Shown one piece after another: positions 52,578-62,262 of a stretch of 64,000 bases of DNA; the first letter of the stretch is position 1, and every line of letters begins with the position of its first letter. The DNA comes from Chloroflexota bacterium. Its GTDB lineage: Bacteria > Chloroflexota > UBA11872. The translations under genes were made by a program, and so were the position numbers. Where the stretch lies: contig JAJDZU010000009.1 of NCBI GenBank assembly GCA_022824495.1, positions 62,001 through 126,000 of the forward strand. The letters are read 5' to 3'. The notes beneath the pieces were generated by a model. That model made no database searches and was not told the DNA's origin. It saw only the letters and a list, made by a program, of their open reading frames with translations.

Positions 52578-54098
52578 CTAGGTTTCGTCGAGCATGGGGC
52601 GGTATTGCAGGGCTTCGGCCAAGTGCTCAATGCGGATTGATTCACTTTCCGAGAGATCGGCGATGGTGCGGGCGAGCTTGAGGACGCGGTGGTGGCCGCG
52701 GCCGCTGAGGGACAGGCGGTCGTGGGCGCTTTGCAGAAGGCGTTCGGCGTCGGGTTCGAGGGCGCAGATGCGGGAGATCAGGCGGGCGGTGAGTTCGGCG
52801 TTGGTGAAGAAGCCGTGGGGCGCGAGGCGGTCCTCCTGGATCTTTCGCGCCCGGGCGATGCGGGCCTGGACGTGGGACGAGGGTTCGCGCTCGGTGTCGT
52901 CGGCCATCTTGGCGTATTCGAGGCGGGGAACGTCGATGTGGACGTCGATGCGGTCGAGCAGCGGGCCGGAGATGCGGTTGCGGTAGCGGCGGGCGGCTTC
53001 GGCGCTCATGCCGCCGCCGGGGCCGTCGGAGGCGGCGAAGCCGGAGGGCGAGGGGTTCATGGCGGCGACCAACATCAGGCGGGCGGGCAGGTCCACGCTG
53101 TAGGCGGCGCGGGTGATGGTGATGTGGCCGTCTTCGAGCGGCTGGCGGAGGGATTCAAGAGTCTGGCGGCCGAATTCGGGGAACTCGTCAAGGAAGAGGA
53201 CGCCACGGTGGGCGAGGCTGATTTCGCCGGGGCGGGGCGAGGCGCCGCCGCCGACCATGCCGGCGTACGTGACGGTGTGGTGGGGGGCGCGGAAGGGACG
53301 CTCGACGACGAGGCCGGTGCCGTCGCGAAGCTGGCCGGCGATGCTGTAGATCTTGGTGACCTCGATGGCTTCGTCGAGGGTCATGGGCGGAAGGACCGAG
53401 GGCAGCGCGCGGGCGAGCAGAGTCTTGCCGGAGCCGGGCGGGCCGACCATGAGCACGTTGTGGGCGCCGGCGGCGGCGACTTCGAGGGCGCGCTTGGCGT
53501 GTTCGTGGCCGCGGACGTCGGCGAAGTCGACCGGGTAGCTGGCGGACCCGGTCGACATTTCGGTGACGGGCAGGGGTTCGATGCGGATGAGGCCCATGTA
53601 GTGGGCAATGAGCTGTTGCAGGGATTCGACGGGGTAGACGGATATGCCCTCGACGACAGCGGCTTCGGCGCCGTCAACGGCGGGGACGAAGGCCTTGTCG
53701 ACGCCGGCGTCGCGGGCGGCGGCGACCATGGGGAGAACGCCGTGGGTGTGGCGAACGCCGCCGTCCAGCGACAGTTCGCCGAGATAAACAGCCTGGTTGT
53801 CGTCGAAGCCCTCGAGCTGGCCGGTCGCGGCCAGGATGGCCACAGCCATTGGCAGGTCGTAGACGGGGCCTTCCTTGCGGATGTCGGCGGGGGCGAGGTT
53901 TACGGTGAGGCGGCGCTCGGGGAAGACGGCGCCGCTGTTGCGGATGGCGCTGCGGGTGCGCTCGCGGGCCTCTTGAACGGCCGCGTCCGGCAGGCCGACG
54001 ACGTTGTGCTTGGGCAAGCCATTGCTGATGTCGGCCTCGACGTCAAGGACGACGCCGTCAAGGCCGGTGATCGCGCAGCTGTGTACGGTGCCAAGCAT
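52578..54098 (-). CDS. comM: YifB/ComM family Mg-chelatase-like AAA+ ATPase
   Basis: AAA+ ATPase of 506 residues. The N-terminal LonC-like part has VLDVEADISNGLPKHNVVGLPDAAVQEARERTRSAI, then Walker A GPPGSGKTLLARALPSVLPPM, Walker B FLDEFPEF and the ComM MNPSPSG...YRNRISGPLLDRIDVHIDVP segment, where the usual cysteine cluster is absent. ComM aids branch migration during natural transformation; YifB proteins in non-competent bacteria have unknown roles. It follows a small lipoprotein gene on the same strand. Confidence 0.93.
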   Translation of the reverse strand: MLGTVHSCAITGLDGVVLDVEADISNGLPKHNVVGLPDAAVQEARERTRSAIRNSGAVFPERRLTVNLAPADIRKEGPVYDLPMAVAILAATGQLEGFDDNQAVYLGELSLDGGVRHTHGVLPMVAAARDAGVDKAFVPAVDGAEAAVVEGISVYPVESLQQLIAHYMGLIRIEPLPVTEMSTGSASYPVDFADVRGHEHAKRALEVAAAGAHNVLMVGPPGSGKTLLARALPSVLPPMTLDEAIEVTKIYSIAGQLRDGTGLVVERPFRAPHHTVTYAGMVGGGASPRPGEISLAHRGVLFLDEFPEFGRQTLESLRQPLEDGHITITRAAYSVDLPARLMLVAAMNPSPSGFAASDGPGGGMSAEAARRYRNRISGPLLDRIDVHIDVPRLEYAKMADDTEREPSSHVQARIARARKIQEDRLAPHGFFTNAELTARLISRICALEPDAERLLQSAHDRLSLSGRGHHRVLKLARTIADLSESESIRIEHLAEALQYRPMLDET

Positions 54099-54136
54099 GA
54101 GTGCCAGGAGCGGCCCGCCCAGCCGCGTTTACTGCG

Positions 54137-54289
54137 CTACATACCCGGCCCGTCGCCGATGGTCTTGTGCATCTTGAACGACCCGCTCTTCTTTTCCTCG
54201 CCGCCGCAGGCCGCCAGCAGCAGGCCGGTGGCGAGCAGGGCTACGACGCGGCGTCGAGGAACGATCTTCCGCAGCTTGGTGGCCGGCAT
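54137..54289 (-). CDS. Small lipoprotein of 50 residues
   Basis: Starts at the ATG at 54289. A basic N-terminus (KLRKIVPRRR) is followed by VVALLATGLLLAACGG with a textbook lipobox, so it is probably exported and lipid-anchored. The mature part is only about 24 residues: GGEEKKSGSFKMHKTIGDGPGM. No homologues come to mind. It lies 38 bases upstream of yifB/comM on the same strand and 70 bases after the large glycosidase-like gene. Its size falls below usual annotation limits. Confidence 0.7.
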   Translation of the reverse strand: MPATKLRKIVPRRRVVALLATGLLLAACGGEEKKSGSFKMHKTIGDGPGM

Positions 54290-54359
54290 GCGGAACTCCC
54301 TGGCTTGGCCGACGGCGCCTATCGTACGCGCTCCCGGGCTGAAGGGTGACATTGGGCGC

Positions 54360-57300
54360 CTAGCGCTCGACCGGGACCACGACGTAAGGGGTCTCGACGT
54401 CCAGGTCGGGTCCGATTGAGCCGTTGCCGAGACGGTCGATGGCCTCGACGTAGTACATGAGATCCCAGTCCCGAACAATGTCCATGCCAGGGATGGTGGC
54501 CGACCAGGCACCGTTGGTCTGCTGCATGGGAACCGGTGTGTAGAGTTCGCGCTGGTTGAGGTCGCGGTAGTAGAGGGTTACTAGCGCAAGATCATCAGCG
54601 GAGTCCACGCGGGCGGTGACGGAGAGATCCTGGCCGGGAACGGCGAGCGAGGCGCGTTCCACGTCAACGGCCGGAGCAGATACGGCGTTACCGACGGCCA
54701 CGGGTTGGGGGTCGTCGGCAGAGCGCCAGGATCTGGTTTCTCCGTTAGCGTCGGTGGCCTCGATGTAGTAGGCGGCGTCACAGCAGGCGGGGACGGTAAT
54801 GCCGGCTGAGTAGACGGGGCCGTCAGCGGACATGGACGCGCGCTGCCAGGGGCAGTCGCCGGAGCGCCAGACCAGGTCGACGCTGTCGATGCCGTCGGGG
54901 GCGGTGACAGTGGCGGAGATGTCGAGCGAGCCGGGGGCCGCTGTGCGGACGGGGACATGCCCGATTTGGGGTGCGGCCTCGCGGACGACGAGGGCGTTGA
55001 TAACCCAGTCGGAGGCGGGGTGGGAGTTGATTTCCAACTCGAGACGACCGTTGGCGATGTTGCAGCGCTGGGTCTTCCGGACGACCTGGCCGGCGGGGAT
55101 GGTGAAGCGTTCGGTCTGGTGACGGCCCTGGAAGGTGAGCCACATGGGGCCGCGGTCGACGGCATCGGGCGAGGTGTCGCCCATGACGGCCGTTACGTCG
55201 TAGAGGCCGGGCGCCACGTCGGCGCGGAACGTGTGCTCGACGTAGCCGGGACTGGGTCCGCGGTGCTGGAAGTCGTCTTCCAGGAGGCGGAGGGGAAGAT
55301 CGCCGGGTTCACGATTGCGGCCCAGCAGGTCGCCGTTGTCGGGGAGCGGTGGGCTGAAGGCGCGTATGTCGCGAGTCATCTTCCAGCCGATGCCGCGTGC
55401 GGGCGTGTACTGGACGTCGGGCGAGACGGCGCGGAAGCGTCGTTCGACCCAGGCGGACTGCATGGTTCGGGGGATCCAGGGACGCGGGTCGACAGGCTCG
55501 GCGCCGAAGTCGAAGCCGTGGGCGAAGAGGCCGAATCGCTCGAAGACATCCTGCACTTCGTCGAGTCGGGCAAGGTCGTGGTCCAAGTAGGGCGTGAGGC
55601 GCTTCCAGGTGCCGGATTCGTCCTTGACGGGGCCGAAGATCATCTCGTCGTCGTAGAGGCCGTCGGTGTGGTCGACGATGGCTTGCCACTGGTCGCGGGC
55701 CGACTGCATGTGGACCCTGGCGGACCGCAGGCGATCGGCGGCGCCGGCCACGTAGAAGAAGGCGAGGTCCAGGCCCGCGCGGAGCTTGTGGGCGTGGTAG
55801 CGGGCGAGGCCGGAGCAGAGGCGGACGTCGGCTTCGATGCCACGGTATTCGGCGCGCGCCTCTCCACTAACCGCGCCATCGGCGCGATTCAGTGCGGCTT
55901 CGGCAGCGTTGGCGTGCCGCTCCAGGCGTTCGGCGATCTGGAGCGGGGCGAGCTTGGCGCGGACGGCGTCCGCCAAGTAGTCCTCAACGTACTCGCTTGC
56001 GCCGTAGAAACCGGCGAGGTCGCTGGGTTCGACTTCGAGGTAGGCGTCGAGCAGACCGCCAGTGTCGCGCTCGGCCCACCAGCCGAAGACGCTGGCCGAC
56101 GGGAGGTGGGCGGCGGTGATGAACGGAAGGTAGTGGGAAGCCTCCGAGACGGCGGCCAGCACATCGGCGCCGGCGTCCGATCCGAAGCGGTGAGTGAACT
56201 CGCGCTCCCACGCAGCGGCATCGCACGAGGGGTCGTAGCCTAGGCGGCCGAAGAGGAGGTACCAGAACCAGTAGCGTTCGTCCTCGAACTCGTACCAGTG
56301 CATGTCTTCGGGCTGAAAAAGCGGCCAGGCGCCGCCGACGTTGCGGAAGCCCTTGTTGGACAGGGGCGCGCAGACCTCGAAGCCCATTGAGTCCCCGAGG
56401 GCGCAGCTCTCGGCGTAGCGCCTAACCCAGGCCGGGTCGCCCCAGAGAGTGAACTTGTTGGTGCCCAGGTTCCACATGCGGAGCAGGAACTCGTACTCGC
56501 GGGGGTACTTGAGGAGGTCGCCGTAGGAGTGGCGGCGGTCCATGCGGTCGTAGTCCTGCAACAGGCCGGCGGAGTAGGGCATGCCCTGGTGTTCGCACCA
56601 GAACTTGGTGGAGACGGTGGTGGGCAGGCCGGTAGCCAGGGCTCCTTCCCAGGTGTCGTCGGCGATGGCCTTGGCGCGACAGTCGATTTCGATTTCGCGC
56701 CCGGCCGCCACGACGCCGCTGTAAATCGAGCGAAAGAAGGCCGGGCTGTCTTCGGCCTCGATGCCAGACTCGGAGTTGACGCGAAGCTGGACGCCGGAAA
56801 TGTCCGGGCAGGCCTTGAGGACCCTGGCCATGCCGAGCTCGCAGTAGTCGGCCAGGATGTCGAGGCTGAGACCTTCGACCAGCGATTCGCCGTACTCGTA
56901 GCTGTGCTGCTGCCAGACGCCGAAGGTAAAGTCGATGCCGCGCTCCACGGCGGTGCGCGAGATCATCCGGAGGGTGGCGAGGTTTCGTTCGCGCTGCTCC
57001 TCGGTCAGGCTTGGCACCGTGACATCGGGGAACTCGGGCATCGGGACGAGGAAGGCGTAGGGAGGCACCAGGTAGGCGGTCTGGTGGCCGAAGGTGAGGC
57101 TGAAGGCGTTGAAGCGGTAGAGCGAGAGCTTGTCGAAGTAGGCCCGCCAGAACTCCGGGTTGAAGTACCAGGGGCCGTCGACGGCTTCGTTGTGGGGAAA
57201 GATGCAGACGCTGCGCTTGCGGAGGAACGGGGACTCGCTGGTGGGCGGGAAGGTAGCTGCCCAGTCCAGCGGCGCCGGGGCGAGCTCGATGCGGCGAGCG

Positions 57301-57602
57301 ACTTCGCGAAGGGCGTAGGCGAGGCCGCGGTCGTCGGAGCCGCCGATTGCAAGGGTTCCGCCGGCGAAGGCGAAGGCGAGGGACTCGGGCGAGTCGATCA
57401 GCGCCGCTCCGGACGCGTCCAGCAGAGCCGCCTGTTGGGCCGTAGCCGACGTGCCCAGCTGGATCGTGACCGAGGCGTGGTCGCCCGCAATCGTGTGTCC
57501 GCTCTGATCGAGCGCCTGATGGAGTTGATCCAGTGCTATTTGCGCGGGCGATCCCAGGTCGCCGTTGACCACGATTCGAATGCGTGTCGCTGCGTCAGCC
57601 AC
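54360..57602 (-). CDS. Large GH67/GH20-like glycoside hydrolase-type protein (1080 residues)
   Basis: The N-terminal 135 residues resemble the small alpha-beta domain before alpha-glucuronidase/GH20 catalytic domains (GGSDDRGLAYALREVARRI). A TIM-barrel-like region (about 140-510) follows, with FNPEFWRAYFDKLSLYRFNAFSLTFGH and ISGVQLRVNSESG, then a helical segment (540-660), a galactose-binding-like beta domain (about 765-880) and two fn3/Ig-like parts (about 890-1070). No signal peptide, so it is probably cytosolic. The GTG start is at 57602. The exact glycosidase family and catalytic residues are unclear; neighbours suggest action on sulfated uronic-acid-containing glycans. Confidence 0.75.
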   Translation of the reverse strand: MADAATRIRIVVNGDLGSPAQIALDQLHQALDQSGHTIAGDHASVTIQLGTSATAQQAALLDASGAALIDSPESLAFAFAGGTLAIGGSDDRGLAYALREVARRIELAPAPLDWAATFPPTSESPFLRKRSVCIFPHNEAVDGPWYFNPEFWRAYFDKLSLYRFNAFSLTFGHQTAYLVPPYAFLVPMPEFPDVTVPSLTEEQRERNLATLRMISRTAVERGIDFTFGVWQQHSYEYGESLVEGLSLDILADYCELGMARVLKACPDISGVQLRVNSESGIEAEDSPAFFRSIYSGVVAAGREIEIDCRAKAIADDTWEGALATGLPTTVSTKFWCEHQGMPYSAGLLQDYDRMDRRHSYGDLLKYPREYEFLLRMWNLGTNKFTLWGDPAWVRRYAESCALGDSMGFEVCAPLSNKGFRNVGGAWPLFQPEDMHWYEFEDERYWFWYLLFGRLGYDPSCDAAAWEREFTHRFGSDAGADVLAAVSEASHYLPFITAAHLPSASVFGWWAERDTGGLLDAYLEVEPSDLAGFYGASEYVEDYLADAVRAKLAPLQIAERLERHANAAEAALNRADGAVSGEARAEYRGIEADVRLCSGLARYHAHKLRAGLDLAFFYVAGAADRLRSARVHMQSARDQWQAIVDHTDGLYDDEMIFGPVKDESGTWKRLTPYLDHDLARLDEVQDVFERFGLFAHGFDFGAEPVDPRPWIPRTMQSAWVERRFRAVSPDVQYTPARGIGWKMTRDIRAFSPPLPDNGDLLGRNREPGDLPLRLLEDDFQHRGPSPGYVEHTFRADVAPGLYDVTAVMGDTSPDAVDRGPMWLTFQGRHQTERFTIPAGQVVRKTQRCNIANGRLELEINSHPASDWVINALVVREAAPQIGHVPVRTAAPGSLDISATVTAPDGIDSVDLVWRSGDCPWQRASMSADGPVYSAGITVPACCDAAYYIEATDANGETRSWRSADDPQPVAVGNAVSAPAVDVERASLAVPGQDLSVTARVDSADDLALVTLYYRDLNQRELYTPVPMQQTNGAWSATIPGMDIVRDWDLMYYVEAIDRLGNGSIGPDLDVETPYVVVPVER

Positions 57603-57736
57603 GGCTATCGCCTCTCTTTGGGTGCGCTGAACGACGCGCCCGATCGCCCGACTCGGAATGCTCGGGGCATTGTCGCAATCCCAGATTGGATCAGCAGAAC
57701 AGAGCCTTCGTAGAGGCGCCCTGAACCCGCTTCATC

Positions 57737-59185
57737 CTAGAAGCCGGGGCGCGGGATTGGCTTCTCGCCCTGCGTCATGAACGTGCGGAGTTCGCGGCCG
57801 GAGAGCGGGAGGAAGTCGCCGCGGATGGCGTAGATGCGGGCGTTGTTCATTTCGATCTCGAGGCGGATTGCCTGGCCGGTGAACGACGCAAGGCCGCGTC
57901 CGCCGGTCCAGCGCGGCGACCAGTCGAGCGCGTCGCCGGTAAAGGGGTGGCAGTCGTCGTAGCCGTAGCCCTCGATCACCTCGCCCACCGGGTCGGTGAC
58001 CTGGACGCGGGTTTCGAGACCGGACTGGATGTTGAACCGGGCCTCGCCGCCCTGCCAATAGAGGGAGCGGGTGCCGATCATGCCCGGTCCGAAGCAGGAC
58101 TCGACGTAGTAGAAGCCGTCCAACCGCAACTTGTGCATGAGCAGGGCGCCGGTGTCGTTGCCCTCGCCGGCCGGTCCGCGCTCGAGTCGTTTGGGTCCGA
58201 TATGGGGGTTGATGTGGTAGCCGTGCTCGAGCTTGGAGGCACTGGAGTAGATGCGGATCTGGTTGTCGTCGTCGACGACGAGACTGTGCGGGCGCATGGT
58301 GCCCGCGCCGTATTCGCCCTGTTCGGCGTTAGGGATGAAGGGCTCCCGGATGGAGCGGTTGAAGTGCCAGCCGTTGTAGCTGTAGGCCAACTGGCAGTCG
58401 GTCTTGCCTCCCCAGTACTTGACCAGGGGGACGGGATCGGTGTGATAGATCCAGACCAGGCCGACGAACTTGTCGGCGTAGGGAAACGCGACCATGCCGT
58501 AGATCTCGGCCAGCGGGGTGTCGAGGGCGTCGGTGGCGAGCACCAGTTCAGGCTCGCTGTAGGTGCGGAAGTCCTTGGTCTCGGACAGGGCCACCCGCCG
58601 TGGATGCGCGTGGGGCGCGGGGCGGGCGCTGATGACGTAGCAATCGCGCACGTGGTTCCAGTAGGCGGTGCTGGGCGGGTCGGGGCTGTGCTTGCGCCAT
58701 TCGACGCCTTCAACGCGAGTCCAGTTCAGGCCTTCCGGCGAGGTCCACAAGTGGTTGCCCTTGCCGACGGCGAAGCCCTTGACGCGTTCGTTCGGGTCTT
58801 CGGCGCGCTCGTCGAAGTAGCAGTCCCACTGGTGGAAGTCCTCGGACTTGGACAGGACCTGGTTGGGGTACCGGCGGTCCGGTAGGGGCACACGATCGGT
58901 CAGATCGGGCTTTTCCCAGTGGATGCCGTCGTCGCTCTCGGCCACGAGGGCGTAGCTGTCGGGCTGTTCCTCGGGGACGACGGACTTGCCGTTGTAGAGG
59001 ATGCGCCAGACGCCGGATTCGTGCTTGAAGGCGGTGGGATAGCCGGAGCCGAGCCAGAAGCCGGGCTCTTCGAGGGTGGCCTCGGGTACAAGCTCCGGCT
59101 GACCGAGGCCCCGCCGGCAGTTGTTCCATCGACTCAGGTAGTTGTCGTCCCAGAACAGGAGCGTGAAATCGCCGGAATTCAGCAT
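57737..59185 (-). CDS. GH32/GH43-like five-bladed propeller protein
   Basis: Protein of 482 residues from the ATG at 59185. Repeated W/Y- and D-rich motifs (DDGIHWEKPDL, SPEGLNWTRVEG, ETKDFRTYSEPELVL, DDDNQIRIYSS) occur at regular spacing, as in propeller glycosidases of the GH32/GH43/GH130 kind, and the C-terminal part is a beta-sandwich with EIEMNNARIYAIRGDF. No signal peptide. Catalytic residues were not identified. Located between the large GH-like gene and a sulfatase gene on the same strand. Confidence 0.75.
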   Translation of the reverse strand: MLNSGDFTLLFWDDNYLSRWNNCRRGLGQPELVPEATLEEPGFWLGSGYPTAFKHESGVWRILYNGKSVVPEEQPDSYALVAESDDGIHWEKPDLTDRVPLPDRRYPNQVLSKSEDFHQWDCYFDERAEDPNERVKGFAVGKGNHLWTSPEGLNWTRVEGVEWRKHSPDPPSTAYWNHVRDCYVISARPAPHAHPRRVALSETKDFRTYSEPELVLATDALDTPLAEIYGMVAFPYADKFVGLVWIYHTDPVPLVKYWGGKTDCQLAYSYNGWHFNRSIREPFIPNAEQGEYGAGTMRPHSLVVDDDNQIRIYSSASKLEHGYHINPHIGPKRLERGPAGEGNDTGALLMHKLRLDGFYYVESCFGPGMIGTRSLYWQGGEARFNIQSGLETRVQVTDPVGEVIEGYGYDDCHPFTGDALDWSPRWTGGRGLASFTGQAIRLEIEMNNARIYAIRGDFLPLSGRELRTFMTQGEKPIPRPGF

Positions 59186-59302
59186 GGCGGGGACTCCCTG
59201 CGTGGCGCACAAGGCACCAGGTTGCACTGACGATACCGCGCGACGTGCGTGGGCCTGAAATCTGCTCGGGTAGTGGCGCTAGGGGATTGCCGCGGATAGC
59301 GG

Positions 59303-60781
59303 CTACGAGTTGTCCCGGCGGTTGACGTCGGGGCGGATCTGGTCGGGCAGGAGTTGCGGACGTCCCGCGACAAGGCGTTGGCCGTCCACGAACCCCTCCG
59401 GGCGGTTGCGTAGCTGGTCCAGCATGCGCCGGCGCCAGAGGGCCACGCGGGATGCGGCGGCGGGGTCGTCTGCGGCGTTGTGGAGCTCGTGCGGGTCGCG
59501 AGCCAGGTCGAAGAATTGCTCGCGGCCGTCCGCGGGGTACCAGATGTACTTTTCGCGGCCATCGGTCAGGTACTGATGGGCCGGCGCGTATTCCGACCAG
59601 CGTGCGCTGCTGCGGCCGCGTCGGCCGCCATGGTGCTCGCCGTGGAGGAAGGGGCGCCAGGACGTTTGGTCGCCGCGAGCGAGCGGGAGGACGCTGCGAC
59701 CGTCGACTGAGTCTGGGATCGGGACGCCAGCCGCGTCCAGCAGGGTCGGCATGACGTCCTGAAGGCCGACCGGCTGATCGATTACGGCGCCGTGCTGCGG
59801 TTCGAGCCATTCGGGGAGGCGCAGGATGAATGGGATGTTGGCCGAGGGCTGGTGTGCCCAGGTCTTGCGGAAGAGGTTGTGATCGCCCAGCATCTCGCCG
59901 TGGTCGCTGGTGTAGAGGACTACGGTGTCCCGCCACATGCCGGCCTGGGAGAGCGCGCGAAACAGGCGATTGACCTGGTCGTCGATGTGATTGACGAGCC
60001 CGTAGTAGGCGGCGCGCATGCGGCGCATCCAGGCGTCGGGCAGGTTGATGTCGACGGGCTGGATGTTGAGGCCGAGGTTGGGTTGGTCGAACTGCCTGGC
60101 CCAGTCGCCAATGTGGGGCTCGGGAATGTCGTCGGCGCGGGCCATGTAGCGGTCAAAGTACATCTTGGGCGGGGTGAAGGGCGGATGCGGATCGACCACT
60201 GAGACCCACAAGAAGAGCGGGGCCTCGGGGTCACGTTTCTGAATTAGTTTCAGCGACTCGTTGACGCACCAGGTGGTGAGGTCGTAGCCCTCGGGCAGGT
60301 GGCTGGGGCGGGCGTTGAAGGAGTTGGTTTCAACGCCGTGCAGCTTGCCGGCCAAGACTTCGCGGCGGCCTTGGTCGTTGAGCCAGTCGGCGTAGTCGTT
60401 GCCGTCGCGCTGGCTGTTGGCCACGAGCATGTGCTGAAAGCCGAAGCGCTTTCGTCCGGGGTGCCAGTGGGTCTTGCCGATGAGTTCGGTCTGATAGCCG
60501 GCGTCCGCAAGCGTGGAGGCGATGGAGTGGCGGAGGTTCCAGTGGTAGCCGCCATAGAAGCCGACCATGCCGTTGGTGACGGGGGCCTGGCCGGAGAGAA
60601 TGACGCGTCGCGCAGGGATGCAGGTTGGCGATTCGCTGAAGGCCGACCGGAACCAGGCGCCGTTGCCGGCCAGGTAGTCGAGGTTGGGGGTTCGCAGGAC
60701 GGGATGGCCGTCAATGCCCAGGGCGTCGGCGCGTTGCTGGTCTGAGGTGATGAGGAGGATGTGCGGACGGCGACTCGGCAT
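59303..60781 (-). CDS. Sulfatase (formylglycine type)
   Basis: Sulfatase of 492 residues from the ATG at 60781. HILLITSDQQRADALGIDG holds the metal Asp residues, PTCIPARRVILSG is the intact CxPxR motif with Cys54 for conversion to formylglycine, and LYTSDHGEMLGDHNLFRKT completes the metal site. It shows the choline-sulfatase/heparan-type layout. No signal peptide, so it acts in the cytosol, presumably on sugars already imported. The gene lies 5 bases after the next sulfatase gene; both come from one ancestor. No sulfatase-modifying enzyme is in the window. Confidence 0.92.
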   Translation of the reverse strand: MPSRRPHILLITSDQQRADALGIDGHPVLRTPNLDYLAGNGAWFRSAFSESPTCIPARRVILSGQAPVTNGMVGFYGGYHWNLRHSIASTLADAGYQTELIGKTHWHPGRKRFGFQHMLVANSQRDGNDYADWLNDQGRREVLAGKLHGVETNSFNARPSHLPEGYDLTTWCVNESLKLIQKRDPEAPLFLWVSVVDPHPPFTPPKMYFDRYMARADDIPEPHIGDWARQFDQPNLGLNIQPVDINLPDAWMRRMRAAYYGLVNHIDDQVNRLFRALSQAGMWRDTVVLYTSDHGEMLGDHNLFRKTWAHQPSANIPFILRLPEWLEPQHGAVIDQPVGLQDVMPTLLDAAGVPIPDSVDGRSVLPLARGDQTSWRPFLHGEHHGGRRGRSSARWSEYAPAHQYLTDGREKYIWYPADGREQFFDLARDPHELHNAADDPAAASRVALWRRRMLDQLRNRPEGFVDGQRLVAGRPQLLPDQIRPDVNRRDNS

Positions 60782-60786
60782 GGCGA

Positions 60787-62262
60787 TCAGGCGCTCACTT
60801 GATTGGTCGCGGGTTGAAGCTGTTCTGGGCGCAGTTCCTGCTGTCCCGCGACCAGGCGGCCGTCGCTGACGAAGCCTTCGGGGCGAGCGGCCAGTTGGTC
60901 GATGAGGCGCCGACGCCACTTGTCCACGCGTTCGCTGGCGTCGGCGTCGTTGAGGGCGTTGTGCATTTCGAGTGGATCGGCGTCGAGATCGAAGAACTGT
61001 TCCTCGCCGGTCCGGGTGTACCAGATCAGTTTTTCGCGGCCGTTGGTGACCCACTGGTTGCCCTGGTCGGGCTCGTAGCAGGCGGTGTGCTCGCCGTGGA
61101 GGTAGTCGCGCCAGGCCGGCGAATCGCTGCGCATGAAGGGGAGGACGCTGGTTCCGTCGACAGATTCGGGGATCGGGACGCCGGCCGCGTCGAGGATGGT
61201 CGGCATGACGTCCTGCAGGCCGACGGGGCGCTCGATGGTGAGTTCGGCGGTGCAGTCCATCCACTCGGGGGCGCGGGCGAGGAACGGGACGCGGATGGAC
61301 CCTTCGTAAGGCCAGGTCTTTCGGAAGAGGTTGTGGTCGCCCAGCATTTCGCCGTGATCGCTGGTGAAGAGCACGAAGGTGTCGTCCAGCAGGCCGCTTT
61401 CGCGGAAGCCCTTGAGCAGGCGCGAGATCTGGTCGTCGACGTGGTTGACGAGGCCGTAGTAGCCGGCGCGGCAGCGGTGGAGATCGTCTTCGCGCAGGCG
61501 CATGACGGAGGCGTCGGGATTGAGGCCGGGAGGCGGCGCGTCCAGTTGGGGCGCCCAGTCGCCGACATAGGGCTCAGGAAGGTCGATCGACTCGTAGCGT
61601 TCCCAGTAGACGAGAGGTGGAGTGAGGGGCGGGTGCGGGTCGACGAAGGAGACCCAGAGGAAGAACGGGGCGTCGGGGTCGCGCTGGCCGATGAAGCGGA
61701 GGGCTTCGTTGACGCACCAGGTGGTGTGGGAGAAACGCTCGTCGAGGTGGCTGGGGCGTCCCACCCAGCCGTTGGTGGAGACGCCGTGGGCCAGGCCCAT
61801 TTCGAGCGAGGTGGCGCCGTTGTCGGCCAGCCACTCGGCGTAGTCGTTGTTGTCGCGCTGGCTGTCGGCCCAGACCATGTTGTCGAAGCCATAGCGCTTG
61901 CGCTGGGGGTACATGTGGAGCTTGCCGACCAACTGGGTCTGGTAGCCGGCCCGTGAGAGTTCGCCTGGCAGCGAGTGGTCGAGCGCCCAGCCGACGCCGC
62001 CATAGAAGCCGACCATGCCGTGATTGAAGGGCCGCATGCCGGAAAGCATGGTGCGGCGGGCGCCGATGCATGAGGGAACTTCGGCGTAGGCGCGGGTGAA
62101 GTTGGTTCCGCTGGCCGCCAGGAAGTCGAGGTTGGGGGTGGCCAGGGGATCGGCGCCGTTGATGCTGAGGGCGTCGCCGCGTTGCTGGTCGGTCGTGATG
62201 AAGATGACGTGCGGGCGGCTTGCGGCCAAGGCGCGGAACCTGTTGCAGCAGACGCGGCTCAA
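60787..62262 (-). CDS. Sulfatase with CxGxR motif (tandem paralogue)
   Basis: Paralogue of the neighbouring sulfatase: VIFITTDQQRGDALSINGADPLATPNLDFLA aligns residue for residue, as do GMVGFYGG and LFTSDHGEMLGDHNLFRKT. The formylglycine motif reads C65-I-G67-A-R69, so the usual Pro (or Ala) is Gly, which may affect recognition by the modifying enzyme. Two TTG starts exist, 62262 and 62229; the second gives an N-terminus like the paralogue (MAASRPHVIFIT). The two genes are probably one transcript. Confidence 0.9.
   Translation of the reverse strand: MSRVCCNRFRALAASRPHVIFITTDQQRGDALSINGADPLATPNLDFLAASGTNFTRAYAEVPSCIGARRTMLSGMRPFNHGMVGFYGGVGWALDHSLPGELSRAGYQTQLVGKLHMYPQRKRYGFDNMVWADSQRDNNDYAEWLADNGATSLEMGLAHGVSTNGWVGRPSHLDERFSHTTWCVNEALRFIGQRDPDAPFFLWVSFVDPHPPLTPPLVYWERYESIDLPEPYVGDWAPQLDAPPPGLNPDASVMRLREDDLHRCRAGYYGLVNHVDDQISRLLKGFRESGLLDDTFVLFTSDHGEMLGDHNLFRKTWPYEGSIRVPFLARAPEWMDCTAELTIERPVGLQDVMPTILDAAGVPIPESVDGTSVLPFMRSDSPAWRDYLHGEHTACYEPDQGNQWVTNGREKLIWYTRTGEEQFFDLDADPLEMHNALNDADASERVDKWRRRLIDQLAARPEGFVSDGRLVAGQQELRPEQLQPATNQVSA

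Noticed and set aside
52689-54419. Open frame of 576 codons opposite yifB/comM
   Set aside because: Ala/Gly/Val-rich translation without motifs, antisense to a well-supported ATPase gene.
54957-57713. Two long plus-strand frames opposite the 1080-residue protein
   Set aside because: Antisense shadows of a continuous gene; no recognised domain or signal.
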